A stretch of DNA of 64,000 nt from Cohnella sp. CFH 77786 (GCF_019400745.1 NZ_WJIB01000024.1:1-64000); one strand, 5' to 3'; shown: positions 1 through 8,203, counted from the stretch's first letter. Numbers and translations are program-made. Notes: generated by a model from the letters alone, not told the origin.

Positions 1-221
1 GCTCCGCGTTTCCCAGCTCCCTCATGCGAGGGGGCTGCGTATCCGGTCTTAGCATCCGTTTCCGCATGTTATCCCGGTCTTACGGGCAGGTTGCCTACGT
101 GTTACTCACCCGTCCGCCGCTAAGCTGCTTGAGAGCAAGCTCTCTCGCAACTCCGCTCGACTTGCATGTATTAGGCACGCCGCCAGCGTTCGTCCTGAGC
201 CAGGATCAAACTCTCCATAAA
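1..221 (-). rRNA. rrs: 16S ribosomal RNA, 5' part (runs off the left edge)
   Basis: The reverse complement begins with the universal bacterial 16S start (GAGTTTGATCCTGGCTCAG, then GACGAACGCTGGCGGC), with TTTATGGAGAG at the mature 5' end near 221. Only about the first 220 nt are in the window. The gene is transcribed leftward, co-oriented with the ribosomal protein genes, and lies beyond pdaB as in Bacillus subtilis. Confidence 0.97.
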
Positions 222-310
222 GGTAAACCTTATTGAAGAGCCTAATGGCTCAAAAGTTAAAGCTGGTTTTCGAACCGAAGTCCGAATCCGTATTACGCTC
301 GATGTTCAGT

Positions 311-322
311 TTTCAAGGAGCA
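311..322 (-). promoter_or_regulatory. rRNA leader boxA-like antitermination element
   Basis: On the minus strand the pre-16S leader reads TGCTCCTTGAAAACTGAAC. This resembles the boxA element (TGCTCTTTGAAAAC) of Bacillus rRNA leaders, which recruits NusB/S10 for antitermination. Its position between the promoters and the mature 16S end fits. The role is inferred from sequence similarity only. Confidence 0.55.
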
Positions 323-378
323 ATTCGCTCGGCTCATTCGCTTCGCTTCGTGTCAACCGCGCTAACGGCGACTTTTAT

Positions 379-408
379 AATATATCACAGGGGGCTAGGC
401 TTTCGCAA
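379..408 (-). promoter_or_regulatory. rrn promoter P2
   Basis: Minus strand: -35 TTGCGA (403-408), 18-bp spacer, -10 TATATT (379-384), with TGTGA directly upstream of the -10 (a TRTGN extended -10). It is the nearer of two tandem promoters reading into the 16S gene. Confidence 0.65.
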
Positions 409-483
409 CCGGTTTTTTCTTCCAACCATTGGCTTGTGCCGCACTGACTCCCTGCGCACCACCCATCATAAGCGGCGATAGAT

Positions 484-512
484 AATTTATCACAGCCCGG
501 TCCGACCGTCAA
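484..512 (-). promoter_or_regulatory. rrn promoter P1
   Basis: Minus strand: -35 TTGACG (507-512), exact 17-bp spacer, -10 TAAATT (484-489), again preceded by TGTGA. The segment CTGTGATA(A/T)ATTAT is shared with P2 and with the rpmG-secE-nusG promoter at 43693. The rest of 222-530 holds no gene. Confidence 0.75.
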
Positions 513-532
513 GCTTTTTAGCGCTGGGTTTT

Positions 533-754
533 TTAACGCTGGGTCCGCAATCCAATCGCATAGCGGGACAATTCCCGCGGCGAAGCCAATCGGGCGTACA
601 TGCGAAAGATGATTTTGTACCGCTTCGCGATCGCCTCTTTCACCGGTCCGTCCAGACGGCGGTCCCCGATATCCAGCAGCATTTCGTCCAATTCCTTGCG
701 GAGCATGTAACCCAATTCCCTGCACTCTTTGTCCGTGAACATCATCCCGAGCAT
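533..754 (-). CDS. small conserved hypothetical protein
   Basis: A 73-residue acidic/basic helical protein beginning MLGMMFTDKECRELGYML and ending in ELSRYAIGLRTQR. It has no signal peptide, membrane segment or metal motif that I can see. It resembles short conserved proteins of Paenibacillaceae of unknown function, but I cannot place it in a named family. A GGGGG stretch lies 11 nt before the ATG at 754. A second in-frame ATG three codons later (742) is an alternative start. It lies between the rrn promoters and the SpoIIM-family gene. Confidence 0.6.
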   Translation of the reverse strand: MLGMMFTDKECRELGYMLRKELDEMLLDIGDRRLDGPVKEAIAKRYKIIFRMYARLASPRELSRYAIGLRTQR

Positions 755-892
755 GATTCGCCGTGCCCCCTGACCAAATTAAGCGGATTGCCGGAGCGCG
801 GAACGGTGAAGAATCCCGTTTCCGACATGTTTTAGTGTTATGCTCCAAACCGCCCCGGTTTATGACCGGAACGCCGACATCCGCTTCTGGCA

Positions 893-1504
893 TCAGGGAG
901 AGACAAGCCAATAGGTAACCGTGCTCTCGATTCCGGCAGCGATCAGAAGCATGAGCGCGATGAGGAGAAGTGCCGGCACCGAGCCGGATGCGGTCCTCAC
1001 GAACGCTCCCCAAGCTTCGGTTTTCCCCAGCATCGAGCCGAAAATCCCCTTGATCAACGTAAAACCGAGCCGGATCCCGAACCCGCATGCCAAAAACAAA
1101 GCCGGCAGCTCCAAGATTCCGTGCGGCAATATCCCTTTCGCCGCGAGGAGCCACACGTTCTGCCCCTGGTCCGCCAATCCGCCGAACAGGAATCCGATAA
1201 TCATGCCGTTAAGCACAAGCATGATGAGGGGCAAAACACCGGCCACGACGCCTAAATACATCGCCATAACGGATTTGGACAAATTGTTGACGAGAATCAG
1301 CCAAAAAAACTCGAGCTGCGGATTGTCCGCCTCGCGAGCCCGATCCGCCAAATCCTGAATCGCCTGAAGCTGGCCGCTGAGCCAGTCGACCGAGCTGTTC
1401 GGCGCTCCTCCCGCGATGATACCGGCGAAAAACAATAGAGCGGAAAAGATGACGTACGGCCGCGTTTCCTTCCACGACCGCGCGATGGCCTGGCGAGTAA
1501 ACAT
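893..1504 (-). CDS. SpoIIM/DUF95-family membrane protein
   Basis: 203 residues with about five hydrophobic segments (residues 18-32, 75-105, 110-118, 130-150, 175-195). The pattern FFWLILVNNLSKSVMAMYLG followed by GILPHGILELPALFLACGFG is typical of the stage II sporulation protein M/DUF95 family. In B. subtilis SpoIIM works with SpoIID and SpoIIP in septal peptidoglycan remodelling during engulfment. Many DUF95 members are paralogues of unknown role, so SpoIIM itself is not proven. It starts at ATG 1504 after AAGGAGG and is divergent from pdaB, which fits a sporulation neighbourhood. Confidence 0.75.
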   Translation of the reverse strand: MFTRQAIARSWKETRPYVIFSALLFFAGIIAGGAPNSSVDWLSGQLQAIQDLADRAREADNPQLEFFWLILVNNLSKSVMAMYLGVVAGVLPLIMLVLNGMIIGFLFGGLADQGQNVWLLAAKGILPHGILELPALFLACGFGIRLGFTLIKGIFGSMLGKTEAWGAFVRTASGSVPALLLIALMLLIAAGIESTVTYWLVSP

Positions 1505-1621
1505 GGGAAACCTCCTTCGAGGAATAGAGGATCAAGAATAAGTCAGAGGGTCAAGCCATACATTGATAGTAGCCAAGCCTGGAAGAAAGATTTCCGCTAT
1601 GGAAGGAGACGAATCATCCAA

Positions 1622-2407
1622 ATGAACTTTTTTATCGTTTTGAATGCAAGGCGCATTCGGCAAATGGCGTTTCTGACGGCGGCCGTTCTGCTGTCCCTCG
1701 CCGTCGTCTGGGTCGAGAGAGATAACCTGAGCGTGTTCGCTCCCCATCCGCCCGCCGCTGTGTACAGCGTGCCTACCGATCGCAAAGTCGTCGCGCTTAC
1801 GTTCGACATCAGCTGGGGGGACAAACGCGCCGCTCCGATTATGGACATCCTGGAGAACAAAGGCGTCAAGAACGTCACGTTCTTCTTGTCGTCTCCCTGG
1901 AGCAAAACCCACCCGGAGCTCGTCAAGCGGATGGTAGACGCCGGCTACGAGATCGGCAGCCACGGCCACAAACACGACAATTACAGCTCCTACGGGGAAG
2001 AGGAGATCCGGAAGCAAATCTCCACCGCTCACGGCATGCTTACCGAGTTGACCGGCAAAGCACCCAACCTCATCCGGATGCCCAACGGCGATTTCGACAA
2101 ACGCGTCCTTCGCGTCGCGAACGATTTGGGATACAAGGTCATTCAATGGGATACCGACTCGCTCGATTGGAAAAATCCAGGCGTAGACACCATCGTCCGG
2201 CGCGTCGTCGACAAAGCGCATCCGGGAGACATTATCTTGCTCCATGCGAGCGACTCCTGCAAACAAACGCATGAGGCGCTGCCGATTATCATCGATCAGC
2301 TTCGGGCCCAAGGCTATGATTTCGTTACGGTAGGACAGCTGCTCGGGCAAACGGAAACCCGGAACAAGACGGTGGAGGACCGCTCCGCTTGGAACCGGCT
2401 GACCTGA
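1622..2407 (+). CDS. pdaB: polysaccharide deacetylase PdaB
   Basis: 261 residues: one N-terminal membrane anchor (about 15-32), then a NodB carbohydrate-deacetylase domain. Metal and catalytic motifs are visible: TFDISWGD near residue 60, GSHGHKH near 115, RMPNGDF near 155 and the late HASDSC motif near 210. PdaB (YbaN) of B. subtilis is needed to maintain spore peptidoglycan late in sporulation. The neighbours kbaA, gerD, salA and cwlD are in the same order as in B. subtilis, which supports the symbol. A GGAAGGAG Shine-Dalgarno lies upstream. It is convergent with kbaA, with a 2-bp gap. Confidence 0.92.
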   Translation: MNFFIVLNARRIRQMAFLTAAVLLSLAVVWVERDNLSVFAPHPPAAVYSVPTDRKVVALTFDISWGDKRAAPIMDILENKGVKNVTFFLSSPWSKTHPELVKRMVDAGYEIGSHGHKHDNYSSYGEEEIRKQISTAHGMLTELTGKAPNLIRMPNGDFDKRVLRVANDLGYKVIQWDTDSLDWKNPGVDTIVRRVVDKAHPGDIILLHASDSCKQTHEALPIIIDQLRAQGYDFVTVGQLLGQTETRNKTVEDRSAWNRLT

Positions 2408-2417
2408 GGTCAGCCGG
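2395..2417. terminator. palindrome spanning both convergent stop codons (pdaB/kbaA)
   Basis: A perfect 11-bp-arm palindrome (CCGGCTGACCT, one-base centre, AGGTCAGCCGG) contains the TGA of pdaB and the TGA of kbaA. It would form a stable hairpin in either transcript. The following T-run is poor, so its strength as a terminator is uncertain. Confidence 0.6.
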
Positions 2418-3021
2418 CTTTCGCCTCCCCGGGAACCGGCGCCTTCGCGTCCAATATCCGGTGAAGCCTCATGATCTGATACGTATTGCAAACGAATAGC
2501 GGAAGCAGCATGTAGACCAGCGCGGAGATGCTGCCCGTCCGAAAGGCCGGATTGCTCTCCAGCACGGTGATCGCGATCATGAAAAACAACGAAGGGATCC
2601 ACGCCCCTTTGGACGTTTCCTTCGCTTTGCGCCAAGCCACCAGAGCCGAGCAGGCCGTCAGAACCACCGGAAGCAGCCAGAAAGCGTGGCTCGGAAAATT
2701 CGTGCCGTACATGTTGACCGCCACCTCCACCAGAACGAAAGCGACGACGAACCCCTGGAAAGCAACCCATAGATAAGGGCGTTTGAAAATGCTCCGGGCG
2801 ATATAATTCAGCGTAAGATAAGCGAAGAATCCCATGTGGGCGAAAGCTCCGAGCGTCAGTCCGCTCAAGAACATATTGAAAATATTGTAAACCCAGTCGT
2901 CGGCTTTCGGGATAACGAAAGTCGGGTCCGCTAACTTCATGACGATTCCCGTCAATACGGATACGGCCCCCCCGATCAGAATCGTGACGCCGAACAATCT
3001 CATCCATTTTCGCAAATTCAA
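2410..3021 (-). CDS. kbaA: KinB-signalling pathway activation protein KbaA
   Basis: 203 residues, almost all membrane. About six hydrophobic helices are visible, starting with FGVTILIGGAVSVLTGIVM near the N-terminus. In B. subtilis KbaA (198 aa) activates the KinB sensor kinase feeding the Spo0 phosphorelay. The start is TTG at 3021 (product LNLRKWMRLFG) because AGGAGG lies 9 nt upstream. The reading frame is open for 49 more codons, but those lack a ribosome site and are not membrane-like. Synteny with pdaB and gerD supports the name. Confidence 0.88.
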   Translation of the reverse strand: MNLRKWMRLFGVTILIGGAVSVLTGIVMKLADPTFVIPKADDWVYNIFNMFLSGLTLGAFAHMGFFAYLTLNYIARSIFKRPYLWVAFQGFVVAFVLVEVAVNMYGTNFPSHAFWLLPVVLTACSALVAWRKAKETSKGAWIPSLFFMIAITVLESNPAFRTGSISALVYMLLPLFVCNTYQIMRLHRILDAKAPVPGEAKAG

Positions 3022-3176
3022 GCTCGAATTCCTCCTGCCTCTTATGCAACGAATTAGCGCAGATAACCCCAACCCGCACCTTGCCAACCCCGTTGCCGGC
3101 AACGAGGCGCAGTTTGCGGGTCTTCGTTTCGTCTTTCCCATTTTACCACGAACCAGCCAAAAAGCCATGAACGCCC

Positions 3177-3207
3177 TTGATAATCGCCGCCTGCGCTACG
3201 CATACTA
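3177..3207 (+). promoter_or_regulatory. candidate forespore (SigG-type) promoter of gerD
   Basis: The -10-like CATACTA (3201-3207) matches the SigF/SigG consensus. GATAA at 3179-3183, 17 bp upstream, is a possible -35. gerD is SigG-controlled in B. subtilis. No vegetative promoter is evident here. Assignment by pattern only. Confidence 0.5.
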
Positions 3208-3240
3208 GGTCCAGAACCCCCATCGAAGGGAGAGGTCGGT

Positions 3241-3957
3241 ATGCTGCGTCGGCTGCCGTTAGCCGGGGCCGCTGCCGCGCTTATGCTCGTACTCGTGTCC
3301 TGCGGGCAGGAGTCGGAGGGCGGCGGCAGTCAAATGAGCTACAAAGAAGTCAAATCGATGGTCATCGACATCCTCGGATCGGAGGAGGCGCAAAAAGCGA
3401 TCCTCAAAGCCTCCGCCACGACTCCGGAAGGACAAGGCACGCTTCTGACGAAAAGCATGACTCCGCAGGATCATGAGCAGGTCAAGCTCGCGGTCAAGGA
3501 TGTGTTGACGTCGCCCGACTATAGCCGCGTTCTGGAGAAGATCATGAAGGATCCCAAGTTCGCGGGCGAATTCGCGAAAGCCGTGAGCAAGGACAATAAG
3601 CAGATCCACAAAGACCTGATGAAGGACCCGGGTTATCAGAAGGATCTGGTCGAGATGCTGAAGAACCCGGAAGCCCAACGCATCCTCTCCGACGCGATGA
3701 AAACGACCGAGTTCCGGAAGCAAATGATGGCGGGCGTGACGGAAGCCATTCAGAATCCGCTGTTCAAACTCGAAATCATGAAATTGCTGCAAACGGTGGT
3801 TAAAGAGGAACTGACTCCGAAGGAAGAAAAAGGCGGAGGTGGCCAAGGCGGCGGGCAAGGCGGAGGCCAAGGCGGAGGCGAAGGCGGAGGCGAAGGCGGA
3901 GGCGAAGGCGGGCAAGGCGGAGGCGGCCAAGGCGGAGGCGGAAGCTCCGGAGCTTAA
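3241..3957 (+). CDS. gerD: spore germination lipoprotein GerD
   Basis: 238 residues. A lipoprotein signal peptide ends at LVLVSCG (lipidated Cys21). The alpha-helical GerD core follows (about 32-195), including repeated helices such as KEVKSMVIDILGSEEAQKAI. GerD is an inner-spore-membrane scaffold that clusters germinant receptors into the germinosome. Unusual: the last ~42 residues are a low-complexity tail of GGQ and GGE repeats, making the protein about 50 residues longer than B. subtilis GerD (185 aa). It is divergent from kbaA and followed by a bidirectional terminator. Confidence 0.93.
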   Translation: MLRRLPLAGAAAALMLVLVSCGQESEGGGSQMSYKEVKSMVIDILGSEEAQKAILKASATTPEGQGTLLTKSMTPQDHEQVKLAVKDVLTSPDYSRVLEKIMKDPKFAGEFAKAVSKDNKQIHKDLMKDPGYQKDLVEMLKNPEAQRILSDAMKTTEFRKQMMAGVTEAIQNPLFKLEIMKLLQTVVKEELTPKEEKGGGGQGGGQGGGQGGGEGGGEGGGEGGQGGGGQGGGGSSGA

Positions 3958-3990
3958 CCTATGCGAAGGAATATAAGCGATTCCGCCAAA

Positions 3991-4027
3991 AGACAGAAGC
4001 TGTCCCGAATGCGGGACAGCTTCTGTC
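3991..4027. terminator. bidirectional terminator between gerD and salA
   Basis: A perfect stem AGACAGAAGCTGTCCCG / CGGGACAGCTTCTGTCT with a 3-nt loop sits between two convergent genes. The salA stop is 9 nt beyond it. Confidence 0.85.
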
Positions 4028-4035
4028 TATGTCCT

Positions 4036-5163
4036 TTATTTTCCGCAGCGAGCGATGACGGCTTCGGCCAGTTCGTCGTAGGCTTGGCCCGTCGCCGTTG
4101 AAGCTTTATAAATCGAAGGAGAAAAATCCGGCTCGGAAGGATGGTTATCCGGCGCCCCCAGCGGAAATTGCGCAAGCAAATCCGTATGAAGGGTTTCCGC
4201 CAGCCGTCCTCCGCCGCCGCGCCCAAATATGTATTCCCGGTTTCCGCAGTTTCCGCATTCGTAATAGGACATATTCTCCACCACGCCGATGATGTCATGG
4301 TTCGTCTTGATGGCCATTGCCCCTGCCCTTGCAGCGACGAAAGCGGCGGTTGCGTGCGGTGTCGTGACGATGATCTCCTTGCTCTGCGGAATCATCTGGT
4401 GCACATCCAGCGCGACATCTCCCGTTCCCGGAGGCAGGTCGAGCAGCAAATAATCGAGCTCTCCCCATTCGATCTCCGCGAAGAAATTTCGCAGCATCTT
4501 GCCGAGCATCGGACCGCGCCAGACGATCGGGCTGTTGTCTTCCACGAAGAAGCCCATCGAAATGACTTTCACTCCGAACCGGCAGACGGGCAAAATTTTG
4601 TCCCCGACTTGCTCCGGACGCTCTTCGATACCCATCATGTCGGGAACGCTGAAACCGTAGATGTCCGCGTCGATCAGCCCGACCCGTTTCCCTTTGCGCG
4701 CCAGCGCAGCTGCAAGATTGACGGTGACGGTGGATTTGCCGACACCGCCCTTGCCGCTTGCGATCGCGATGAACTCCACGCCGCTCTCGGGACTGAGCAG
4801 CGCGTTTTTCTCCAGTCCCGCCCCATGACCCTTCACCGGGGCCGCCGGCTTGCCTTCGTTTGGCACGCTTGCTCTTTCGCCTTCCGGATGCAGCTTAGAC
4901 AAAGCATCCGCCTTCTCGTGCTCCGTCATGACCCGGTAACGAAAGTGCGGCGCCGCCGCTCCGATTCCCTCCAGCGCGGATACCAGCTCTCGTTGCAAAT
5001 CCTCAGTACGGTTCATGCTGTCCGGATGCAGCACGACGGTCAAGGATGCCGAGCCCTCCCTGGCGACGACGTCGCGAATGAGGCCCAGCTCGGCCAATCC
5101 CCTCCGCAGGGTGGGTTCGCGTACTGCTTTCAAAGCTTCCAATATCGATTCCCTGGTTATCAT
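4036..5163 (-). CDS. salA: Mrp/NBP35-family iron-sulfur carrier ATPase (SalA)
   Basis: 375 residues: an N-terminal MIP18/DUF59-like domain (about 1-85), a linker, then the P-loop domain with GKGGVGKST at about 137-145 and LLDLPPGTGD. A CxxC pair (CGNC, about residue 303) binds the bridging Fe-S cluster. Mrp/ApbC proteins transfer Fe-S clusters to apoproteins. In B. subtilis SalA is also a regulator acting on scoC. Position between cwlD and gerD matches B. subtilis. The start is ATG at 5163. Confidence 0.93.
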   Translation of the reverse strand: MITRESILEALKAVREPTLRRGLAELGLIRDVVAREGSASLTVVLHPDSMNRTEDLQRELVSALEGIGAAAPHFRYRVMTEHEKADALSKLHPEGERASVPNEGKPAAPVKGHGAGLEKNALLSPESGVEFIAIASGKGGVGKSTVTVNLAAALARKGKRVGLIDADIYGFSVPDMMGIEERPEQVGDKILPVCRFGVKVISMGFFVEDNSPIVWRGPMLGKMLRNFFAEIEWGELDYLLLDLPPGTGDVALDVHQMIPQSKEIIVTTPHATAAFVAARAGAMAIKTNHDIIGVVENMSYYECGNCGNREYIFGRGGGGRLAETLHTDLLAQFPLGAPDNHPSEPDFSPSIYKASTATGQAYDELAEAVIARCGK

Positions 5164-5225
5164 CCTGGGCAGACCTCCAAGCTCAGCTTCCTAATGTACA
5201 CCGCTATTGCCCAGTATATCACAGG

Positions 5226-6014
5226 CTACGGCTGGACGCTCTTGCCAGCCGCGTAACGGAGAACTCCCCGGTAGATCGCCGCAGCGACCTTCTTCTGGTA
5301 GTTCTCGTCCGCCAGCAGCCGCGCCTCCTCCGGGTGGGACAGGAAGCCGACTTCCACGAGGGCTGCGGGCATCTCCACGGCTTTCAGCAAATAGACCGTA
5401 TCGTTGGGCTTGGCCACGCGAGTCGAATTGCCGAGCGCCGTCCGGATTTCCGCCTGGATGTCGGCAGCGAGCCTCGCGCTTTCCTCGTTCCCCGAAAAAT
5501 AGAACGTTTGCGCCCCCGACCACTTCGGCGAAGGGATGCTATTCATATGGACGCTCAGGATCAAATCGGCCTTGCGTTCCTTCACCCGCTGCGCCCGCTT
5601 CAGCAAATCCTCGGTTTTCCTGCGCGAGTATCCCTTCGTCTCCGGTTTGGCGAGATCGTAATCGCCTTCTCGGGTGAGCGTGACGAGAGCCCCCGCCTGC
5701 TGAAGGTAATCCCGCAAATGCAGAACGATCGCCAGGTTCAGATCCTTCTCGATCGTCCCTTCCCGACTGACGGCCCCGCCATCAGGTCCGCCATGACCCG
5801 CGTCGAGCACGATGATTTTCCCCGAGAGCGGCAAGGACCAGTACGTCCACGTGCTGGAGGACGGCAGCTCCGTCAGAAACACGGTTGCCGTCAGCGCCAC
5901 CAGACCCGCGGCCAACCCCAACCGGATCCATCCTCTTCGCGTCAGCCAGACGACGAAACGCAGGCGGACGCCGATTTTGTTCCAGTGGTTTCGATTGCCG
6001 GAAGAAGAAAACAA
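5226..6014 (-). CDS. cwlD: germination-specific N-acetylmuramoyl-L-alanine amidase CwlD
   Basis: Amidase_3 fold with one N-terminal membrane segment. Zinc and catalytic motifs: IIVLDAGHGGPDGGA (His and Glu ligands), LILSVHMNS, and ALVEVGFLSHPEEARLL. With PdaA, CwlD makes the muramic-delta-lactam of the spore cortex. The open frame extends upstream into sat, so the start must lie after 6089. I choose TTG at 6014 (262 aa), 5 nt after GGGGTGG; GTG at 6023 is the alternative. B. subtilis CwlD has 237 aa. An amidase with the same fold but another role is unlikely given the synteny. Confidence 0.9.
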   Translation of the reverse strand: MFSSSGNRNHWNKIGVRLRFVVWLTRRGWIRLGLAAGLVALTATVFLTELPSSSTWTYWSLPLSGKIIVLDAGHGGPDGGAVSREGTIEKDLNLAIVLHLRDYLQQAGALVTLTREGDYDLAKPETKGYSRRKTEDLLKRAQRVKERKADLILSVHMNSIPSPKWSGAQTFYFSGNEESARLAADIQAEIRTALGNSTRVAKPNDTVYLLKAVEMPAALVEVGFLSHPEEARLLADENYQKKVAAAIYRGVLRYAAGKSVQP

Positions 6015-6088
6015 AAAATCCACCCCGTCCCACGAATCGGATTCGTTACATTCTATGGGACAAGGTGGATCTTTATGATATTTGAACG

Positions 6089-7267
6089 TTAAATCGCGTA
6101 CGTCTTGCTGGCTTCGGCCATGCCTTCGATCAGGATTTTCGCGACTTCCGGACGGGAGAACTCCGGCGGCGGGCAAGTGCCCTCGCGGAGCAGCGCGCGC
6201 ACCTTCGTGCCCGAGAGGGTCAGGTGATCCTCTTTGTCGTGAGGACACGTCTTGCTCGAAGCCATGTTGCCGCATTTCGTACAGAAGAAGCTGTGCTCGA
6301 AGAACAGCGGCGTGATGCCGAGGTCCTCGGCGGGGAAAGAACGGAGAAGCTCCTGGGCCTCATACGTGCCGTAATAGTCGCCTACTCCCGCATGGTCGCG
6401 GCCGACGATGAAATGCGTGCAGCCGTAATTTTTGCGGACCATGGCGTGGAAAATCGCTTCGCGCGGACCCGCGTATCGCATCGCAGCGGGGAAGACGCCC
6501 AAGAATACCCGGTCTTTCGGGTAGTAATTCTCAAGAAGCGCCAAGTAGCTTTTCATCCGAACGTTCGCCGGCACGTCGTCCGATTTGGTCTCGCCGACGA
6601 GCGGATTCAAGAACAACGCGTCCACGATTTCCATGGCGCATTTCTGGATGTATTCGTGAGCCCGGTGCACCGGATTCCGCGTCTGGAAGCCGACGACCGT
6701 GCGCCAGCCCTTCTCGGCGAAAATGCGGCGGGTTTCCGACGGATCGAAGTAATATTCGTTGAACTTCTCCGGCTTCGGCCGGTTCAGCACGCGGATCGGA
6801 CCGCCAACATAGGTGTCGGGACGGTCGAACAGCTTCACGACGCCCGGATGCGCCGTTTCGTCCGTCTTGAACACTTTGACGGCCTCATGCTTCTTGTCGA
6901 CTTTATAGATGCTCTCGACGTCCAGGATGGCATAAATGATCCCATCCTTCTCCCCGACGAGCGCGGCTTGCTGCCCGACGGCCAGCGTTGCGGCTTGATC
7001 GGAAGTTACGGCCAGCGTGATCGGGATGCTCCAGACAAGTCCGTTTTTCAAACGCATCGTGTCGACGACCGACAAATAGTCCTCTTCGTTCATGAAACCC
7101 GTCAGCGGACTGAAGGCGCCTACGCCGATCAAATCCAGGTCGGATACGGTCCAATTGCTGACGGGAATTTTGGCGAGGCCTTCCGCCTTCGCGAGCAGTT
7201 CTTCCCGCTCCTTGCCTTCAGCCAGCCGATTGATCAACGTTCCGCCATGCGGTAGAATTGCGCTCAT
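6089..7267 (-). CDS. sat: sulfate adenylyltransferase (ATP sulfurylase)
   Basis: 392 residues, usual length for the monofunctional enzyme: ATP + sulfate to APS + pyrophosphate. Nucleotide-binding motifs QTRNPVHRAHEY (about 197-208) and GRDHAGVGDYYG (about 285-296) are intact. A C-terminal CTKCGNM...CPH cluster may bind zinc. It lies 42 bp downstream of cysH, and the pair forms an assimilatory sulfate-reduction operon. This placement between rpsI and cwlD is not the B. subtilis arrangement. Confidence 0.96.
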   Translation of the reverse strand: MSAILPHGGTLINRLAEGKEREELLAKAEGLAKIPVSNWTVSDLDLIGVGAFSPLTGFMNEEDYLSVVDTMRLKNGLVWSIPITLAVTSDQAATLAVGQQAALVGEKDGIIYAILDVESIYKVDKKHEAVKVFKTDETAHPGVVKLFDRPDTYVGGPIRVLNRPKPEKFNEYYFDPSETRRIFAEKGWRTVVGFQTRNPVHRAHEYIQKCAMEIVDALFLNPLVGETKSDDVPANVRMKSYLALLENYYPKDRVFLGVFPAAMRYAGPREAIFHAMVRKNYGCTHFIVGRDHAGVGDYYGTYEAQELLRSFPAEDLGITPLFFEHSFFCTKCGNMASSKTCPHDKEDHLTLSGTKVRALLREGTCPPPEFSRPEVAKILIEGMAEASKTYAI

Positions 7268-7309
7268 GGTTGAGTAGCTCCTTATCAGCTTAGTTCGGAC
7301 TTATCGCCG

Positions 7310-8002
7310 TTATTTGTGGAGACCGCACTCGGTCTTCTCGTTGCCCGACCAACGTCCCGCGCGCGGATCTTCGCCCGGCATTACCGGACGCGTGCAATGC
7401 TCGCAGCCGATGCTGGGGTAGTTCCGGTCATGAAGCGGGTTATAGATCACGTCATTGGCCCGGATATAGTCCCAGACGTCTTCCGAAGTCCAAGCGGCAA
7501 GCGGATTGAACTTCACCAAGCCGAACTTGGTGTCGTATTCCACTTTCTTCGCGTTCGCGCGCGTCGGCGCCTGATCGCGGCGGATTCCCGTGATCCAGGC
7601 TTCGTATTTGCCCAGGATGCGAGTCAGTGGCTCGACTTTGCGGATGTTGCAGCAGGCATTCGGATCGCTTTTCCACAGCTCGTCGCCATGCTTGGCGGCT
7701 TGCTCTTCCGGCGTGAGTTCAGGCTTGACCTGGACGAATTCCAAGCCGTATTTCTCGACCATCCTGTCGCGCGTTTCGTACGTTTCCTTAAAATGAAAAT
7801 CCGTGTCCAGATAGAAAATATCCGTTTTCGGACTGATTTTTTGCAGCATATCGACGAGCACGACATCTTCCGCTCCGAAGCTGCAAGCGAACGTGATGTT
7901 CGGGAACGTCTCGACCGCCCACCGGATAACCGTTTCGGGCGACGCGTTCTCGAACTCCTCCGCCTTCTGGCGGATGAGCGCCTCTTTCTCGAAGAAATTC
8001 AT
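7310..8002 (-). CDS. cysH: (phospho)adenylyl-sulfate reductase, Fe-S type
   Basis: 230 residues. It has the PP-loop SFGAEDVVLVDM (about 41-52), CCNIRKVEPL (about 118-127), a C-terminal CEHC pair and the redox-active ECGLHK near the end. The CC...CxxC quartet binds a [4Fe-4S] cluster, which suggests APS as the substrate (the neighbour sat makes APS and no APS kinase is seen). It reduces APS/PAPS to sulfite using thioredoxin. It has its own promoter at 8054-8082 and is first in the cysH-sat operon. Confidence 0.94.
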   Translation of the reverse strand: MNFFEKEALIRQKAEEFENASPETVIRWAVETFPNITFACSFGAEDVVLVDMLQKISPKTDIFYLDTDFHFKETYETRDRMVEKYGLEFVQVKPELTPEEQAAKHGDELWKSDPNACCNIRKVEPLTRILGKYEAWITGIRRDQAPTRANAKKVEYDTKFGLVKFNPLAAWTSEDVWDYIRANDVIYNPLHDRNYPSIGCEHCTRPVMPGEDPRAGRWSGNEKTECGLHK

Positions 8003-8053
8003 CGTTTTGGGCCTCCGTTTTCAAATCCTAGTATTGTAATGTGAATTACGTTC

Positions 8054-8082
8054 ATTATACGCCTTCCACCCCGATAGTTCAA
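8054..8082 (-). promoter_or_regulatory. SigA promoter of cysH-sat
   Basis: Minus strand: -35 TTGAAC (8077-8082), exact 17-bp spacer, perfect -10 TATAAT (8054-8059), about 50 nt before the cysH start. I see no S-box or CymR box that I can defend. Confidence 0.8.
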
Positions 8083-8151
8083 TGGATGGAGCCGAACTTT
8101 CCGGGACAAAAGCCTGCCTGAACCGGCATTTCATTCTATTCCGCGGAAACG

Positions 8152-8190
8152 AAAATGCCTCCCCGGCCGAACGGTCGGCGGAAGAGGCAT
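8152..8190 (-). terminator. terminator after rpsI
   Basis: Minus strand: a stem with outer arms ATGCCTC/GAGGCAT and an inner GC-rich stem, then TTTTC. It closes the rplM-rpsI transcript before the cysH promoter. Confidence 0.85.
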
Positions 8191-8203
8191 CGGGTATGGC
8201 AGA

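Noticed and set aside
375..1154. A 259-codon minus-strand frame across the rrn promoter region.
   Set aside because: It overlaps the SpoIIM-family gene in another frame and the rRNA promoters, and has no domain or ribosome site.
1532..3079. A 515-codon minus-strand frame opposite pdaB.
   Set aside because: It is antisense to pdaB and out of frame with kbaA; composition is Arg/Gly/Val-rich as in shadow frames.
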